Notes: generated by a model from the letters alone, not told the origin. A stretch of DNA of 44,977 nt from CCY15215 sp039194995 (GCA_039194995.1 JBCCVR010000031.1:1-44977); one strand, 5' to 3'. Positions 35,027 through 43,314 are shown, numbered from the stretch's first letter. Translations and numbers: made by a program.

Positions 35027-36253
35027 ATGGATGCAACAGAAAGAATTGAAGCTCGCCTCGTTGATGGGAATAATCTATTAATCGTGCTATCAGCGTTAGA
35101 TGAAAGCGCGATCGCAGACTTTTTCGGATTCTCGCTCTCGGGAGATCGCCTTGCTTCCGGTTTGCCCGACCTCACCGGGAAAACTGTTTACCTGTGCGGT
35201 GACATATCCAAAGCCGATCGCTACAATTTTAATGCGGCCGAGCGGGTATTTGTTATCCGGGATCTTGCCCGGGGTTACAATGAGGACGAAAATAAGACTT
35301 GGACGCTTATCGACTCGGGTCAGATTCCCATCCTCGCCCACGGTGTTGGCGTATACTATCGGCGTTTTTTCGATCCAGGCTGGGATTATTTCAACCGGAT
35401 TCGTGCAGAGCATGAGTTTCAGTTCCTCACGGAGTCCAACAAGCCCGGGACGGCCCGTCGGACGGGAATCTATCTTACGCCTGTCGAACAGGACCGTGAG
35501 GAGTTACATTTTCGCTTGCTTAGATGCTCTACGAATCTATCGGGCCCGACTGAGAATTTTCGTGCAACCGATCGGCACATTGTCGAGGCTTTGAACCAAG
35601 AGGCCGCCCGCATCTTTCAGAATCATGCGCCGCTCAATCACGTCTTAGCGCAGATTTACCACAATACCCTTGCAAACACCGCGCAAAAGCAGGCTAAGGC
35701 TAAGATATCGGCCCACGCAGACAAGACTAAGGATATGCCAATCAATGGCATTATGGCGTTTTGCACGTTCTACGACGGACTCGATAAGTTACAGCCCTTG
35801 AGTGCAGATCGCTTTGATTATGGCTATAAAGAGGTTAGCGGGTTGACTCGGTTACACTTTCGTCTCAAAAAGTCGGTTGCAGAACAGAGCGATCGCGCTC
35901 TCCCCTCTCAGTTTTCCTTGACTTTGTACCCTAATTCTGTGTTCTTCATGCCCTTGTCTGTAAATCGGCTGTATACCCACGAGATCCGGTCGTCGAAACT
36001 GGATGCGAAGTTCCTCCCGACCCGCTTGGGGTATGTGGTGCGCTGTTCCCGTACCGAGGCGGTGAGCAAGAATAACCGCACGTTCCTCAAGCTGGATGGC
36101 AAGTTGGTGGAACTCGTACCGCCTACGCCCGAAGGGATGCAAGATTTGCGTAAGGTATACGCTGAGGAGAACAAAACCCAATCTTTCATCGATTATGGCG
36201 ATCGCTTTCTCTTCAGTATGAATGCAGGAGATTACAGTGCCCCCCGAGTCTAA
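35027..36253 (+). CDS. AlkB-like 2-oxoglutarate/Fe(II) oxygenase, long paralogue
   Basis: 408 residues. The C-terminal half carries a plausible Fe(II)/2-oxoglutarate site: His230-x-Asp232 (ISAHADKTKDMP), distal His318 (LYTHEI) and Arg339 (LGYVVRCSRT), with 20 residues between the distal His and the Arg. In AlkB the corresponding Arg residues lie 17 and 23 after the His, so the layout is AlkB-like. The segment NSVFFMPLSVNRLYTHEI resembles the AlkB strand before the distal His. The N-terminal 110 residues match nothing I know. The following gene encodes a shorter protein with the same motif order, overlapping by 17 bp. Substrate unknown: AlkB relatives demethylate nucleic acids or proteins. Assigned from motifs only. 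Confidence 0.6.
   Translation: MDATERIEARLVDGNNLLIVLSALDESAIADFFGFSLSGDRLASGLPDLTGKTVYLCGDISKADRYNFNAAERVFVIRDLARGYNEDENKTWTLIDSGQIPILAHGVGVYYRRFFDPGWDYFNRIRAEHEFQFLTESNKPGTARRTGIYLTPVEQDREELHFRLLRCSTNLSGPTENFRATDRHIVEALNQEAARIFQNHAPLNHVLAQIYHNTLANTAQKQAKAKISAHADKTKDMPINGIMAFCTFYDGLDKLQPLSADRFDYGYKEVSGLTRLHFRLKKSVAEQSDRALPSQFSLTLYPNSVFFMPLSVNRLYTHEIRSSKLDAKFLPTRLGYVVRCSRTEAVSKNNRTFLKLDGKLVELVPPTPEGMQDLRKVYAEENKTQSFIDYGDRFLFSMNAGDYSAPRV
36226..36230 (+). promoter_or_regulatory. Shine-Dalgarno AGGAG inside the upstream gene
   Basis: AGGAG lies six bases before a GTG at 36237 and too far inside to serve the in-frame ATG at 36222. It supports a GTG start and translational coupling of the two oxygenase genes. 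Confidence 0.65.
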
Positions 36254-37013
36254 AATAACGGACGAGATTGCCTCGTATGCCTTGGCGATCGCAGGCAATC
36301 TATTTGAGGAGTTGCGGGCATCGGTGAGGTTTGAGGATGTGGGAAAAGGCAGACAGGGAGCGGTGCTGCTGAAGCGCGACGAAACGGGTTGCATCCCGAT
36401 CGTCCGTACCACCACCCAATACAGTACCCCCGCGCAACAGTTTCAGCCCGTCCACGATCGCCTAGCCCGGCAAATTCAACAAACCGCATCCCTTTCGGTG
36501 GGCTTTAATAACGCTCTCATCGAATGCTACGGGAATGCTTACACTAAAATGGGCGCTCATTCCGACCAAGCCCTAGATTTGGCGGATGAGTCGTTTATTG
36601 CGATTTTCTCCTGCTACCAATATCCCGAGAGTGCGAACCCACTGAGGAAACTGGTCATTGAATCAAAAGAGCCGAGGGGCGATCGCGCTAAAATCCCTCT
36701 CGCTCATAATAGTATTGTCGTCTTCTCCATTAAGACCAATCGACGATTCAAGCATAAAATCGTACTGGATAAATCCAGCCAGAACCGCGAGAATCAATGG
36801 TTGGGAATCACCTATCGAACCTCAAAAACTTTTGTACGATTTGCCGATGAATGCGTATATTTTGCGGACAATACCCGTCTGACCCTAGCCAACGACGAAG
36901 AAAAGCAGGAGTTTTACAATCTGCGCCGTCAGGAAAACAAGGAAACAGATTTTATCTACCCTCAAATTGCATACACTATCAGCGAGAGCGACATCATGCC
37001 ACCGCAAGCATAG
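36237..37013 (+). CDS. AlkB-like 2-oxoglutarate/Fe(II) oxygenase, short paralogue
   Basis: 258 residues from the GTG at 36237 (263 from the ATG at 36222). The putative iron site is His108-x-Asp110 (KMGAHSDQALDL) and His173 (RFKHKIVL), with Arg194 (LGITYRTSKT) as 2-oxoglutarate ligand, the same 20-residue His-Arg interval as in the preceding protein. Strand segments IAIFSCYQYP and NSIVVFSIKTNRRFKHKI resemble the AlkB core. A shared pattern before the HxD motif (RTTTQYSTPAQQF here, RCSTNLSGPTENF there) indicates that the two genes are paralogues. Overlap of 17 bp with the first gene suggests equimolar synthesis and perhaps a heterodimer. Substrate unknown. Confidence 0.65.
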   Translation: MPPESKITDEIASYALAIAGNLFEELRASVRFEDVGKGRQGAVLLKRDETGCIPIVRTTTQYSTPAQQFQPVHDRLARQIQQTASLSVGFNNALIECYGNAYTKMGAHSDQALDLADESFIAIFSCYQYPESANPLRKLVIESKEPRGDRAKIPLAHNSIVVFSIKTNRRFKHKIVLDKSSQNRENQWLGITYRTSKTFVRFADECVYFADNTRLTLANDEEKQEFYNLRRQENKETDFIYPQIAYTISESDIMPPQA

Positions 37014-37128
37014 AAGGCGATCGCGCGGTGGTTTCCCAATTGCAAATTGGTATAGCATTACACTTTTTGGTTAGGGTATTTCTTCTCTCTGTGTCTCTCT
37101 GCGTCTGGTGTGGTTCAAATTCTTGTAT

Positions 37129-40125
37129 TTATGCGCCAAATTTGGCTTCGACGGTTTGGTTAAACGATCGCACGATCGCGATAATATTATCCGTATCATT
37201 ATCACTAAACAGCCCCTCAATACCTTGACTGTGAAAATCCGTGAAGGGGGGTTCGTAGAGTAAGCTCGGATTCATAACCCCCTCTTGAGTGAGCTTATCG
37301 ATAATTTGTTCGACAAAGCGGATGCGATCGGCATCGAACTGTTGGGTTTCCAGATATTGAGCGAAGGCTTTTTTGGCCGCTTCTCGGTCTAATCCTACCA
37401 AGGAACGAATAAAACTGGGTAAATTATGGGCGCGATCGGGATACACTTCGATAAACTTTTCCCGACTTTCCAAGCCGTCGGTGGTGAACAGCATGGTTTC
37501 GAGAGCAGAGAGGTCGGTTGCGGTTAAGGGCAGATTTCTCTTTAATTTGGCGATCGCCATATGGTCTTGATTGGCTCGAATATAGGCCGCGACTTTCTTA
37601 CGGTACTGATAAGGACTAAAACCCGTTTGTTGGATGGGAACGTCAATTTCGGAGAGGTCTCCCAGTTCGTCTTGAAAGTCGGTATAAACGATGGTTTCTG
37701 CTTGTCGGTCGATGAACTGCATTAAGTCCCGCAGGTTCTTGCGCAAAGATTCTACCATTGTTGGGGTGGCATCGCTCCACCACTCCTCTTCCTGTACGGT
37801 TTCAATCAAGGGCAGTTGTGCCTTAACCATAGGTATCGTTCGCTTTTCTTCGAGGTTGTGGAGCAAGTCCCGCACTTTATCGCGCAGGGGTTCAAAGTCG
37901 GATCGGTTTTGGAGAATGGCGAGTTGAATCTTGAGACAGAGGAGGTCGAAGCGCTTGATGAGGGGGTTTTCTGTGGGGAGTCCGTTGGGAAGTTGGGACA
38001 GGTCTTCCTCAATCACTTTAATATCTTGGGGGTTTAGTTCTACCCCAGTATCGAGCATATCCACGGAAATGGCGATCGCGGGGGGTTTATTCGGGTCGGA
38101 GAAGTCATCGAGGAGGCTTTGAGCATAGGGGTCGTGGCTGTCGATGGTTCGGGCGAATGCACCTTTATAATGGGGATAGTTGCGATTGAAGCGGTTTTCG
38201 ATTTCAACGGCATGTTTGTGGTTGCGGGCGAAAATGATGGTTTTCCCGAGGCGATCGCCCCCATCGACGCTCGATCCCAGTTCCATCAGGATTTCTAGAG
38301 CTTGGTCGATGGTATTGCCGTTAAACAGCCAACGATTGAGGGCGGCGGCGTTGATTTCGTCGGGGATTTCTCCGGTTTCGGCATCGGTAAATCGCTCTTC
38401 ATATTCCTCCTGTTCTGCGGGGGAAAGTTCGCTGTAGCGGATGCCCGATCGCAGGAATTTGAAGGGAACATCGATGCCTTTGGGGGGAACGAGATGACCG
38501 TCTTGGATGGCATCCTCGAGTTCGTAGGCAAAGGTGGGATTGCCCTGTTCGAGGTCGAAAATTTGATAAGTGTCGCGGTTGACTTCATCTCTGGGGGTGG
38601 CGGTGAGTCCCACGAGGAGAGAATCGAAGTAATCGAAGAGATAGCGGTATTTTTTGTAAACGCTGCGGTGCGCTTCGTCGATGATGACAAGATCGAAGTA
38701 GCCGGAGCCGATTTTTCTTCCTTCTCCTTCGAACTGGTTAATTTGGTTGAGGATGGTGGGATAGGTGGAGAGAACGACGTTTGCCCCTTGGATGTCTTTT
38801 TCTCGGGTTAGGTTGACGGTTGCGGCATGGGGGAGATGTTTGTTAAACGCCCGTTGCGCTTGGGTGACGAGGCTATTGCGATCGGCGAGAAAGAGGACTC
38901 GTTTGATGCGGTTGGCTCGCATGAGGATATCCGTTAGGGCGATCGCGGTGCGGGTTTTGCCCGTTCCCGTAGCCATCACCAGCAAAGCCTTGCGACCGCC
39001 TCGGGCGAAGGTTTCGGTGATGCGGCGAATGGCTTCGGTTTGATAGGTGCGATCGCTTCCGGCAATGTTGGGGTCGATCGCGACGAGGTGCAGGGGTTTA
39101 GCGTTTTGGCGCTGCCAGATGAGGTATTGGAGTTCTTCTTTTCTAAGGAAGCCTTGAATCTCTCGGGGGGGATAGCGGCGATCGTCCCAGAGATAGGTGC
39201 GATAGCCGTTGCTGTAGAAAATGAGGGGGCGTTGGTTAAATTGGGCTTCGAGACAGTCGGCGTAGAGTTTGGCTTGTTGTTTGCCTTTTTCTACGTTGGT
39301 GCGGCTGCGTTTGGCTTCGACGACGGCGAGGGGGAGGCCGTTGTCATCCCAGAGGACGTAATCGATGCGCCCTTTGCCGGAGGGGTTGACGGATTTGGGC
39401 ATTCCGGTGACTTCGTACTCGATCGCGTCGGGATGGGTCAGATCCCAACCCATTTCTTTCAGCAGGACATCGATCAGGTATTTGCGGGTATTGGCTTCGT
39501 CGTAGTCGTGGAGGTCGGGGAGGGCTGCGTTTTGCTGTTTGAGGGCGGCGATTTCGGTTTTGAGGCGATCGAGTTCGCTTTGAGTCTGTTGTTGTCGGTC
39601 TTCGGCGATGCGTTTCATCTCCTCGGTTTGGGAGAGTCGGGCGGCAAGGTCTTGCAGTTGTTGGCGGGTGAGTTCTTCGGTACTTTTGTCCGTGGGTTGA
39701 GGGAGAAGTTTGGGGTTAAAGGGCAGTTTGCCGAGGGTTTTGCCGTTGGATCCGTAGTAGCGACAGAGCCAATAGAGGAAGTGAAAGAGTTCTTCAATCA
39801 GGTGTAAGGAGTCTTTGGGGCTGACGGCGACGGAACGATGAACGGCGATATTCCCCATTTTCTGGATAGTGCGGAGTTTGGGGAAGAGGCCGGGGGAGAG
39901 GTTATCTTGAAAGGTTTGTTCGTGGATGAGGGCGCTGAGGTTGTTATCGTAGGGGAGTTTCAGATAGCGATCGCTGTTATAGAGCCAGATAACGGCTTGT
40001 TCGAGGGTAAAGCGGCTATAGAAGCAACTAGCACGAGGGGCGCAATAGGCCAATTGTTCGGCATGGCTGGCATGGTCGAAGAGTTGGGGAAAGTCGGGTT
40101 TGAGGAAGTCGAAGTTTGAGGGCAT
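37129..40125 (-). CDS. hsdR: type I restriction enzyme HsdR subunit, apparently lacking helicase motif VI
   Basis: 998 residues from the ATG at 40125 (a TTG two codons earlier is possible). N-terminal DUF4145-like region (about 15-125), coiled coil (150-205), PD-(D/E)XK nuclease (RIDYVLW ... AVVEAKRS, about 255-275), SF2 helicase domain with Walker A MATGTGKTRTA, Walker B IIDEAHRS and motif III GLTATPRD, then motif V (AISVDMLDTGV, near 690) and the C-terminal EcoEI-type region. After DTGV the sequence jumps to ELNPQDIKVIEEDLSQLP; the expected segment with QMxGRGTR (motif VI) is absent although the frame is open. Motif VI holds the arginine finger needed for ATP-driven translocation, so restriction is probably lost. 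The PD-(D/E)XK site itself looks complete. Confidence 0.9.
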   Translation of the reverse strand: MPSNFDFLKPDFPQLFDHASHAEQLAYCAPRASCFYSRFTLEQAVIWLYNSDRYLKLPYDNNLSALIHEQTFQDNLSPGLFPKLRTIQKMGNIAVHRSVAVSPKDSLHLIEELFHFLYWLCRYYGSNGKTLGKLPFNPKLLPQPTDKSTEELTRQQLQDLAARLSQTEEMKRIAEDRQQQTQSELDRLKTEIAALKQQNAALPDLHDYDEANTRKYLIDVLLKEMGWDLTHPDAIEYEVTGMPKSVNPSGKGRIDYVLWDDNGLPLAVVEAKRSRTNVEKGKQQAKLYADCLEAQFNQRPLIFYSNGYRTYLWDDRRYPPREIQGFLRKEELQYLIWQRQNAKPLHLVAIDPNIAGSDRTYQTEAIRRITETFARGGRKALLVMATGTGKTRTAIALTDILMRANRIKRVLFLADRNSLVTQAQRAFNKHLPHAATVNLTREKDIQGANVVLSTYPTILNQINQFEGEGRKIGSGYFDLVIIDEAHRSVYKKYRYLFDYFDSLLVGLTATPRDEVNRDTYQIFDLEQGNPTFAYELEDAIQDGHLVPPKGIDVPFKFLRSGIRYSELSPAEQEEYEERFTDAETGEIPDEINAAALNRWLFNGNTIDQALEILMELGSSVDGGDRLGKTIIFARNHKHAVEIENRFNRNYPHYKGAFARTIDSHDPYAQSLLDDFSDPNKPPAIAISVDMLDTGVELNPQDIKVIEEDLSQLPNGLPTENPLIKRFDLLCLKIQLAILQNRSDFEPLRDKVRDLLHNLEEKRTIPMVKAQLPLIETVQEEEWWSDATPTMVESLRKNLRDLMQFIDRQAETIVYTDFQDELGDLSEIDVPIQQTGFSPYQYRKKVAAYIRANQDHMAIAKLKRNLPLTATDLSALETMLFTTDGLESREKFIEVYPDRAHNLPSFIRSLVGLDREAAKKAFAQYLETQQFDADRIRFVEQIIDKLTQEGVMNPSLLYEPPFTDFHSQGIEGLFSDNDTDNIIAIVRSFNQTVEAKFGA

Positions 40126-40207
40126 TTTCAATTTATTGGCGTTTGCTGTTAATCCAGTCGTCTTTGAGGGCTATCATTTTTCTCGTATTGCGATCGCTTA
40201 AAGTCTC

Positions 40208-40591
40208 ATGTCTCATCCTTATCATAGTAGCTTTCATCTCCCCTATAATCGGGAACTCGTACCGAGAGCTAAGGAACTTCGCCAAAATATGACTTTGGCT
40301 GAGAAAAAACTTTGGTATGGCTATCTGAGAAATTTTAAATATCGCGTTTTACGACAAAGACCGATTGACTATTTTATTGTTGATTTTTATTGTCCGGCTT
40401 TGAAGTTGGCGATCGAGGTGGATGGAGAGAGTCATTTTACGCCGGAGGGTATAGAGTACGACCGGGAAAGAACTGAGCGGTTAACACGATATGGTCTCAG
40501 GGTGATTCGCTTTACGAACCAAGATGTGATCCAAAATTTTGAGGGGGTTTGTGCTGCGATCGCGGGGGAGATCCCCCCTAGCCTCTCTTAG
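40208..40591 (+). CDS. DUF559 (Vsr-like) endonuclease-domain protein
   Basis: 127 residues, the usual length of stand-alone DUF559 proteins. MTLAEKKLWYGYLRNFKYRVLRQRPIDYFIVDFYCPALKLAIEVDGESHF contains the PD-(D/E)XK-like core: the Asp in YFIVDFYC, and Glu-Val-Asp-Gly in the next strand, followed by the ERTERLTRYGLRVIRFTNQDV segment. These proteins resemble Vsr-type nicking enzymes and are frequent in cyanobacterial genomes, often beside repeats. It is divergent from hsdR with 82 bp between starts, and it reads into the repeat array; its stop lies in the first repeat block. Function unproven. Confidence 0.85.
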   Translation: MSHPYHSSFHLPYNRELVPRAKELRQNMTLAEKKLWYGYLRNFKYRVLRQRPIDYFIVDFYCPALKLAIEVDGESHFTPEGIEYDRERTERLTRYGLRVIRFTNQDVIQNFEGVCAAIAGEIPPSLS

Positions 40592-41276
40592 TAAGGGGGG
40601 GGATTGAGTTTATTGTTGGTATTTAAGGTTTGGGATTTTGGGAGATTCTTTTCTCTTTCCTTTTTTAAGAGGAGGCTGAGGTCTTTGGGGAGATCCTCCC
40701 TAGCCCCCCTTAATAAGGGGGGGATTGAGTTTATTGTTGGCTCTTAAGTTTGGAAAACCGAGGGTCTATTCTCTCTCTTGTTCAAGAAAAAGCCGAGGGT
40801 TTATTCTCCCCCCTTTTCTAAGGGGGGTTGGGGGGGATCTCAATTTTGAAGGGGAGACTGAGTTTATTGTGGGTTTCAAGGTTTAGGAATTTGGGAGAGT
40901 CTCTTCTTTTTCCTTTTTCAAGGGGGCATTGAATTCTTGGGGGAGATCCCCCCTAACCCCCCTTAATAAGGGGGGGACTGAGTTTATTGTTGGCTCTTAA
41001 GTTTGGAAAACCGAGGGTCTATTCTCTCTTTTATTCAGGAAAAAATCGAGGGTCTATTCTCCCCTGACTCAAGATAAAAGCGAGGGTCTATTCCCCTCTG
41101 ACTCAAGAAAAAGCCGAGGGTCTATTCCCCTCTGACTCAAGATAAAATCGAGGGTCTATTCTCCCCTGACTCAAGGTAAAAGCGAGGATCTATTCTCCCC
41201 CCTTATTAAGGGGGGTTGGGGGGGATCTCAACTCAAAGATACAATTGTTCATTGTTTTATTCCTAATTCTTAATTC
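40592..41276. repeat. 685-bp repeat-rich spacer between DUF559 gene and hsdS
   Basis: Two repeat types are interleaved. (1) A G/C-run element containing CCCCCCTTAATAAGGGGGG, an almost perfect palindrome flanked by GAGATCC...: direct copies near 40567, 40688 and 40941, inverted copies near 40806 and 41197. (2) A 34-35-bp unit beginning CGAGGGTCTATTC. Direct copies of type 1 are followed by TGAGTTTATTGTTGG...TTAAGTTTGG, so a longer compound unit was duplicated. No ORF of significance; the unit length is not a multiple of three. Confidence 0.85.
41012..41210. repeat. 34-bp tandem repeat array, six units
   Basis: Units of the form CGAGGGTCTATTC(T/C)CC followed by CTGACTCAAGATAAAA start at 41012, 41047, 41081, 41115, 41149 and 41183, so the period is 34-35 bp. 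Two further diverged units start at 40759 and 40794. The whole unit repeats, with no variable spacers, so it is not a CRISPR array. Confidence 0.9.
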
Positions 41277-42479
41277 TCAAAGTTCTCCTCGAAAGGCTCT
41301 TTGTAGGAGGGAGTTAAAGAGATTTTCAGATTCTTGTGCTGCCTCTTCTAAAGATTCTTGTTGTTTCCAACATTTTTGTAAAATTTGATTATATTTTTTT
41401 TGTCTATCTAGAGGTGGTACTGTAACTTTCAGAGTACGCAATTTAGCTTTTGAAATATTAGGCATAGAACCTGCCGATCCACTTGCAAGACGACTAATCT
41501 CTTTCCTTAGAGAAGATTGGCTTAATGCTTGCCAAAGGTACACAGGATCGATCTGACCATTAACGTTCAATCGAAAAATCAAATCAGGTAATAAAAGTTT
41601 TGAGCGCGTTTTATACACAAAAGCAGATGCTCCCACTAACTCATAGGTATTTTTTCTTGAGAATAATAAATCACCTATTTTGATTTCTAAATCTAGTCTT
41701 GGCTTCGTATCTGGTAATAGAGCTTTATTTTGCATTTCATCAAAAATCCCCCAAGTAATAGCGCCTAACTTTAATATTCCCCATTCTTCCTTTTCAGCAG
41801 TTCGAGAATCACACTTAGGACTCCATCCTGACTCAATACTATTTACAATCTTACCAACTTCCAAAACATCCCACCCTTTCGGGTTAGTAACGGGATCGCC
41901 GAACATATCGAGGAAGAGCGATCGCGCTAACTCCTCAGTCAACCGAATCGCCTCTTGTCGTTTCCGTCGAATGCGATCGGCTTTATCCAATATCGCCGCG
42001 ATCCGTTTCTGTTCTTCTAGTGGGGGGAGAGGGATTTTTAAATCTTTTAATTTTGTCGAGTTGACACCTGTTTGAGCCGTTCCAGTTGAACTAAGCGTAA
42101 TTTGATTCCAGTAATTAGGAGTTTGGAAAAAACGTGATAAATATTCAGAATCAATTTTTGGAGAGGGTCGTACTCTAATTAAATATGATGCAAATACCGA
42201 TCTGGATGGGCAATGACGAATTAAAAAACTTTTTCCAGTTGTTGCTCCTGTTCGTGCAAAAACAATATCACCTTGCTTCAGTGCATACTTTTTAAAATCT
42301 TTTTCCGTACATTCACAAGATGGGACATTATCCCAATTAACAGAATTATTTTGAATATCTGTAATGCGTAAAAATTTTGGATTTTCTTCAATATCCCGTG
42401 CTGAGGCTGTCAAACCATAATCAATCTTTTCTGAAATTTCATTTAGCTTAACAATTGGAAAAACACTCTTATACCTCAT
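41277..42479 (-). CDS. hsdS: type I restriction-modification specificity subunit
   Basis: 400 residues. Two target-recognition domains: the first about residues 5-150 (VKLNEISEKIDYGL ... GVNSTKLKDLKIPLPPLEEQKRIA), the second about 200-355 (WDVLEVGKIVNSIESGWSP ... SKAKLRTLKVTVPPLDRQKKYN). Each is followed by a conserved helix (DKADRIRRKRQEAIRLTEELARSLFLDMFG and CWKQQESLEEAAQESENLFNSLLQRAFRGEL). HsdS determines the bipartite DNA target for both methylation and cleavage. Start ATG at 42479 overlaps the stop of a 30-codon ORF as ATGA, indicating translational coupling. Followed by the repeat array rather than directly by hsdR. Confidence 0.92.
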   Translation of the reverse strand: MRYKSVFPIVKLNEISEKIDYGLTASARDIEENPKFLRITDIQNNSVNWDNVPSCECTEKDFKKYALKQGDIVFARTGATTGKSFLIRHCPSRSVFASYLIRVRPSPKIDSEYLSRFFQTPNYWNQITLSSTGTAQTGVNSTKLKDLKIPLPPLEEQKRIAAILDKADRIRRKRQEAIRLTEELARSLFLDMFGDPVTNPKGWDVLEVGKIVNSIESGWSPKCDSRTAEKEEWGILKLGAITWGIFDEMQNKALLPDTKPRLDLEIKIGDLLFSRKNTYELVGASAFVYKTRSKLLLPDLIFRLNVNGQIDPVYLWQALSQSSLRKEISRLASGSAGSMPNISKAKLRTLKVTVPPLDRQKKYNQILQKCWKQQESLEEAAQESENLFNSLLQRAFRGEL

Positions 42480-42568
42480 CCTAACATCCCCTCCAACGCA
42501 TCCAAATCCACCCGAATCTCATCCTCATGTTCCTGCAAACATTGAAAAATATCATTTTTATTAATCAT
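42476..42568 (-). CDS. 30-codon ORF resembling the HsdM C-terminus, coupled to hsdS
   Basis: ATG at 42568 with AGGAG seven bases upstream, ending in an ATGA overlap with hsdS. It encodes EDEIRVDLDALEGML near its end, while HsdM from this locus ends EDEIRADLNELEKML; the DNA is also similar but clearly diverged. It may be the original hsdM 3' end left beside hsdS after a toxin-antitoxin pair inserted, now kept as a leader peptide that delivers ribosomes to hsdS. Confidence 0.6.
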   Translation of the reverse strand: MINKNDIFQCLQEHEDEIRVDLDALEGMLG

Positions 42569-42586
42569 TATTTCACTCCTAAAAAA

Positions 42587-42997
42587 TCATTTTAATAACC
42601 GAATAAAACCCGCCTGCTCAAAATGCTTATCCGTCGTAAACGCCTCCATAATGCCTTCTTGTTGCATGACAACAAAACTAATGCAATCCGTCAACCCCCA
42701 ATCCTTATCTAATCTGGACTCATATAAACTTAATCCCATTCTAAATAAATCATCGCTTAAAGATACGACCTGAATAGATTTAATGAGATTTATGTTTCTT
42801 AAAAAATCAGTTGTACTCGCACGGACTACAGGAGAGCATAAAGCATCAGCAACCTCTAACAAAACAAAATTGCTGGTAACGAAAACATAATTTCGAGCAG
42901 TCAACTGTACGCGAAGTTGTACCGATCGCACGTGCCAAGTATCATTAACATTGAGTAAGGCGATCCACGCAGCCGTATCGACAAAAACTTTATTCAT
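42587..42997 (-). CDS. PIN-domain ribonuclease toxin (VapC-like)
   Basis: 136 residues. PIN-domain acidic residues are all visible: Asp in MNKVFVDTAAWIALLN, Glu in SNFVLLEVADALC, Asp in KDWGLTDCISFVVM and Asp in FTTDKHFEQAGF. These form the Mg2+ site of a single-strand ribonuclease. Overlaps the upstream antitoxin gene by 8 bp (AATAATGAATAA). A typical type II module, but sitting inside a restriction-modification operon, between hsdM and hsdS, on the same strand. Confidence 0.85.
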   Translation of the reverse strand: MNKVFVDTAAWIALLNVNDTWHVRSVQLRVQLTARNYVFVTSNFVLLEVADALCSPVVRASTTDFLRNINLIKSIQVVSLSDDLFRMGLSLYESRLDKDWGLTDCISFVVMQQEGIMEAFTTDKHFEQAGFIRLLK

Positions 42998-43214
42998 TAT
43001 TACCGATCTTTGGAGTACCGTGAATGTAATGATGGTGTTGTTCTGCTAGATCGGTAATCCCCGTTTCAATCTGACATCTTTCTAGCAGTGCCCCAAACTC
43101 ATCCCAATCATCTTTTACTCTTTGGCTGCGACGTTTTGCCAACTCATAAAGCTCTTGCAAATCGTCCTCAGACAAAAATTCGAGTTCGGCTTGAAGCAAT
43201 TCTTTAACACTCAT
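42990..43214 (-). CDS. antitoxin partner of the PIN toxin
   Basis: 74 residues, mostly helical and acidic: MSVKELLQAELEFLSEDDLQELYELAKRR, with a C-terminus rich in His (AEQHHHYIHG). No ribbon-helix-helix signature is obvious, but size, position and the 8-bp overlap with the PIN gene make it the antitoxin. AAGGA nine to ten bases before the ATG supports the start. Similar small acidic proteins accompany PIN toxins in many cyanobacteria. Confidence 0.7.
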   Translation of the reverse strand: MSVKELLQAELEFLSEDDLQELYELAKRRSQRVKDDWDEFGALLERCQIETGITDLAEQHHHYIHGTPKIGNNE

Positions 43215-43268
43215 TTTGGTTCATCCTTGTTTAGTTGACTATAACATACCCTCCAACGATCGTTACTC

Positions 43269-43296
43269 GAAACACAGGCAGGATGCCTGTTCCACA
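43269..43296. repeat. half copy of the dispersed GTGGAAC/GTTCCAC repeat
   Basis: AACACAGGCAGGATGCCTG followed by TTCCAC matches the right half of the elements at 3091 and 34701. It lies in the 100-bp spacer between hsdM and the antitoxin gene, possibly marking one edge of the inserted module. Confidence 0.6.
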
Positions 43297-43314
43297 AAAA
43301 AACCGATCGCTAAT

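Noticed and set aside
38302..39807. Long antisense open frames over hsdR (169 and 255 codons)
   Set aside because: They lie wholly opposite a well-conserved HsdR sequence, show only codon-bias-driven Val/Gly/Phe-rich composition and match no family.
41012..41210. Regular 34-bp spacing that might be read as a CRISPR array
   Set aside because: The whole period is repeated with minor changes; there are no unique spacers, and no cas genes are in the window.
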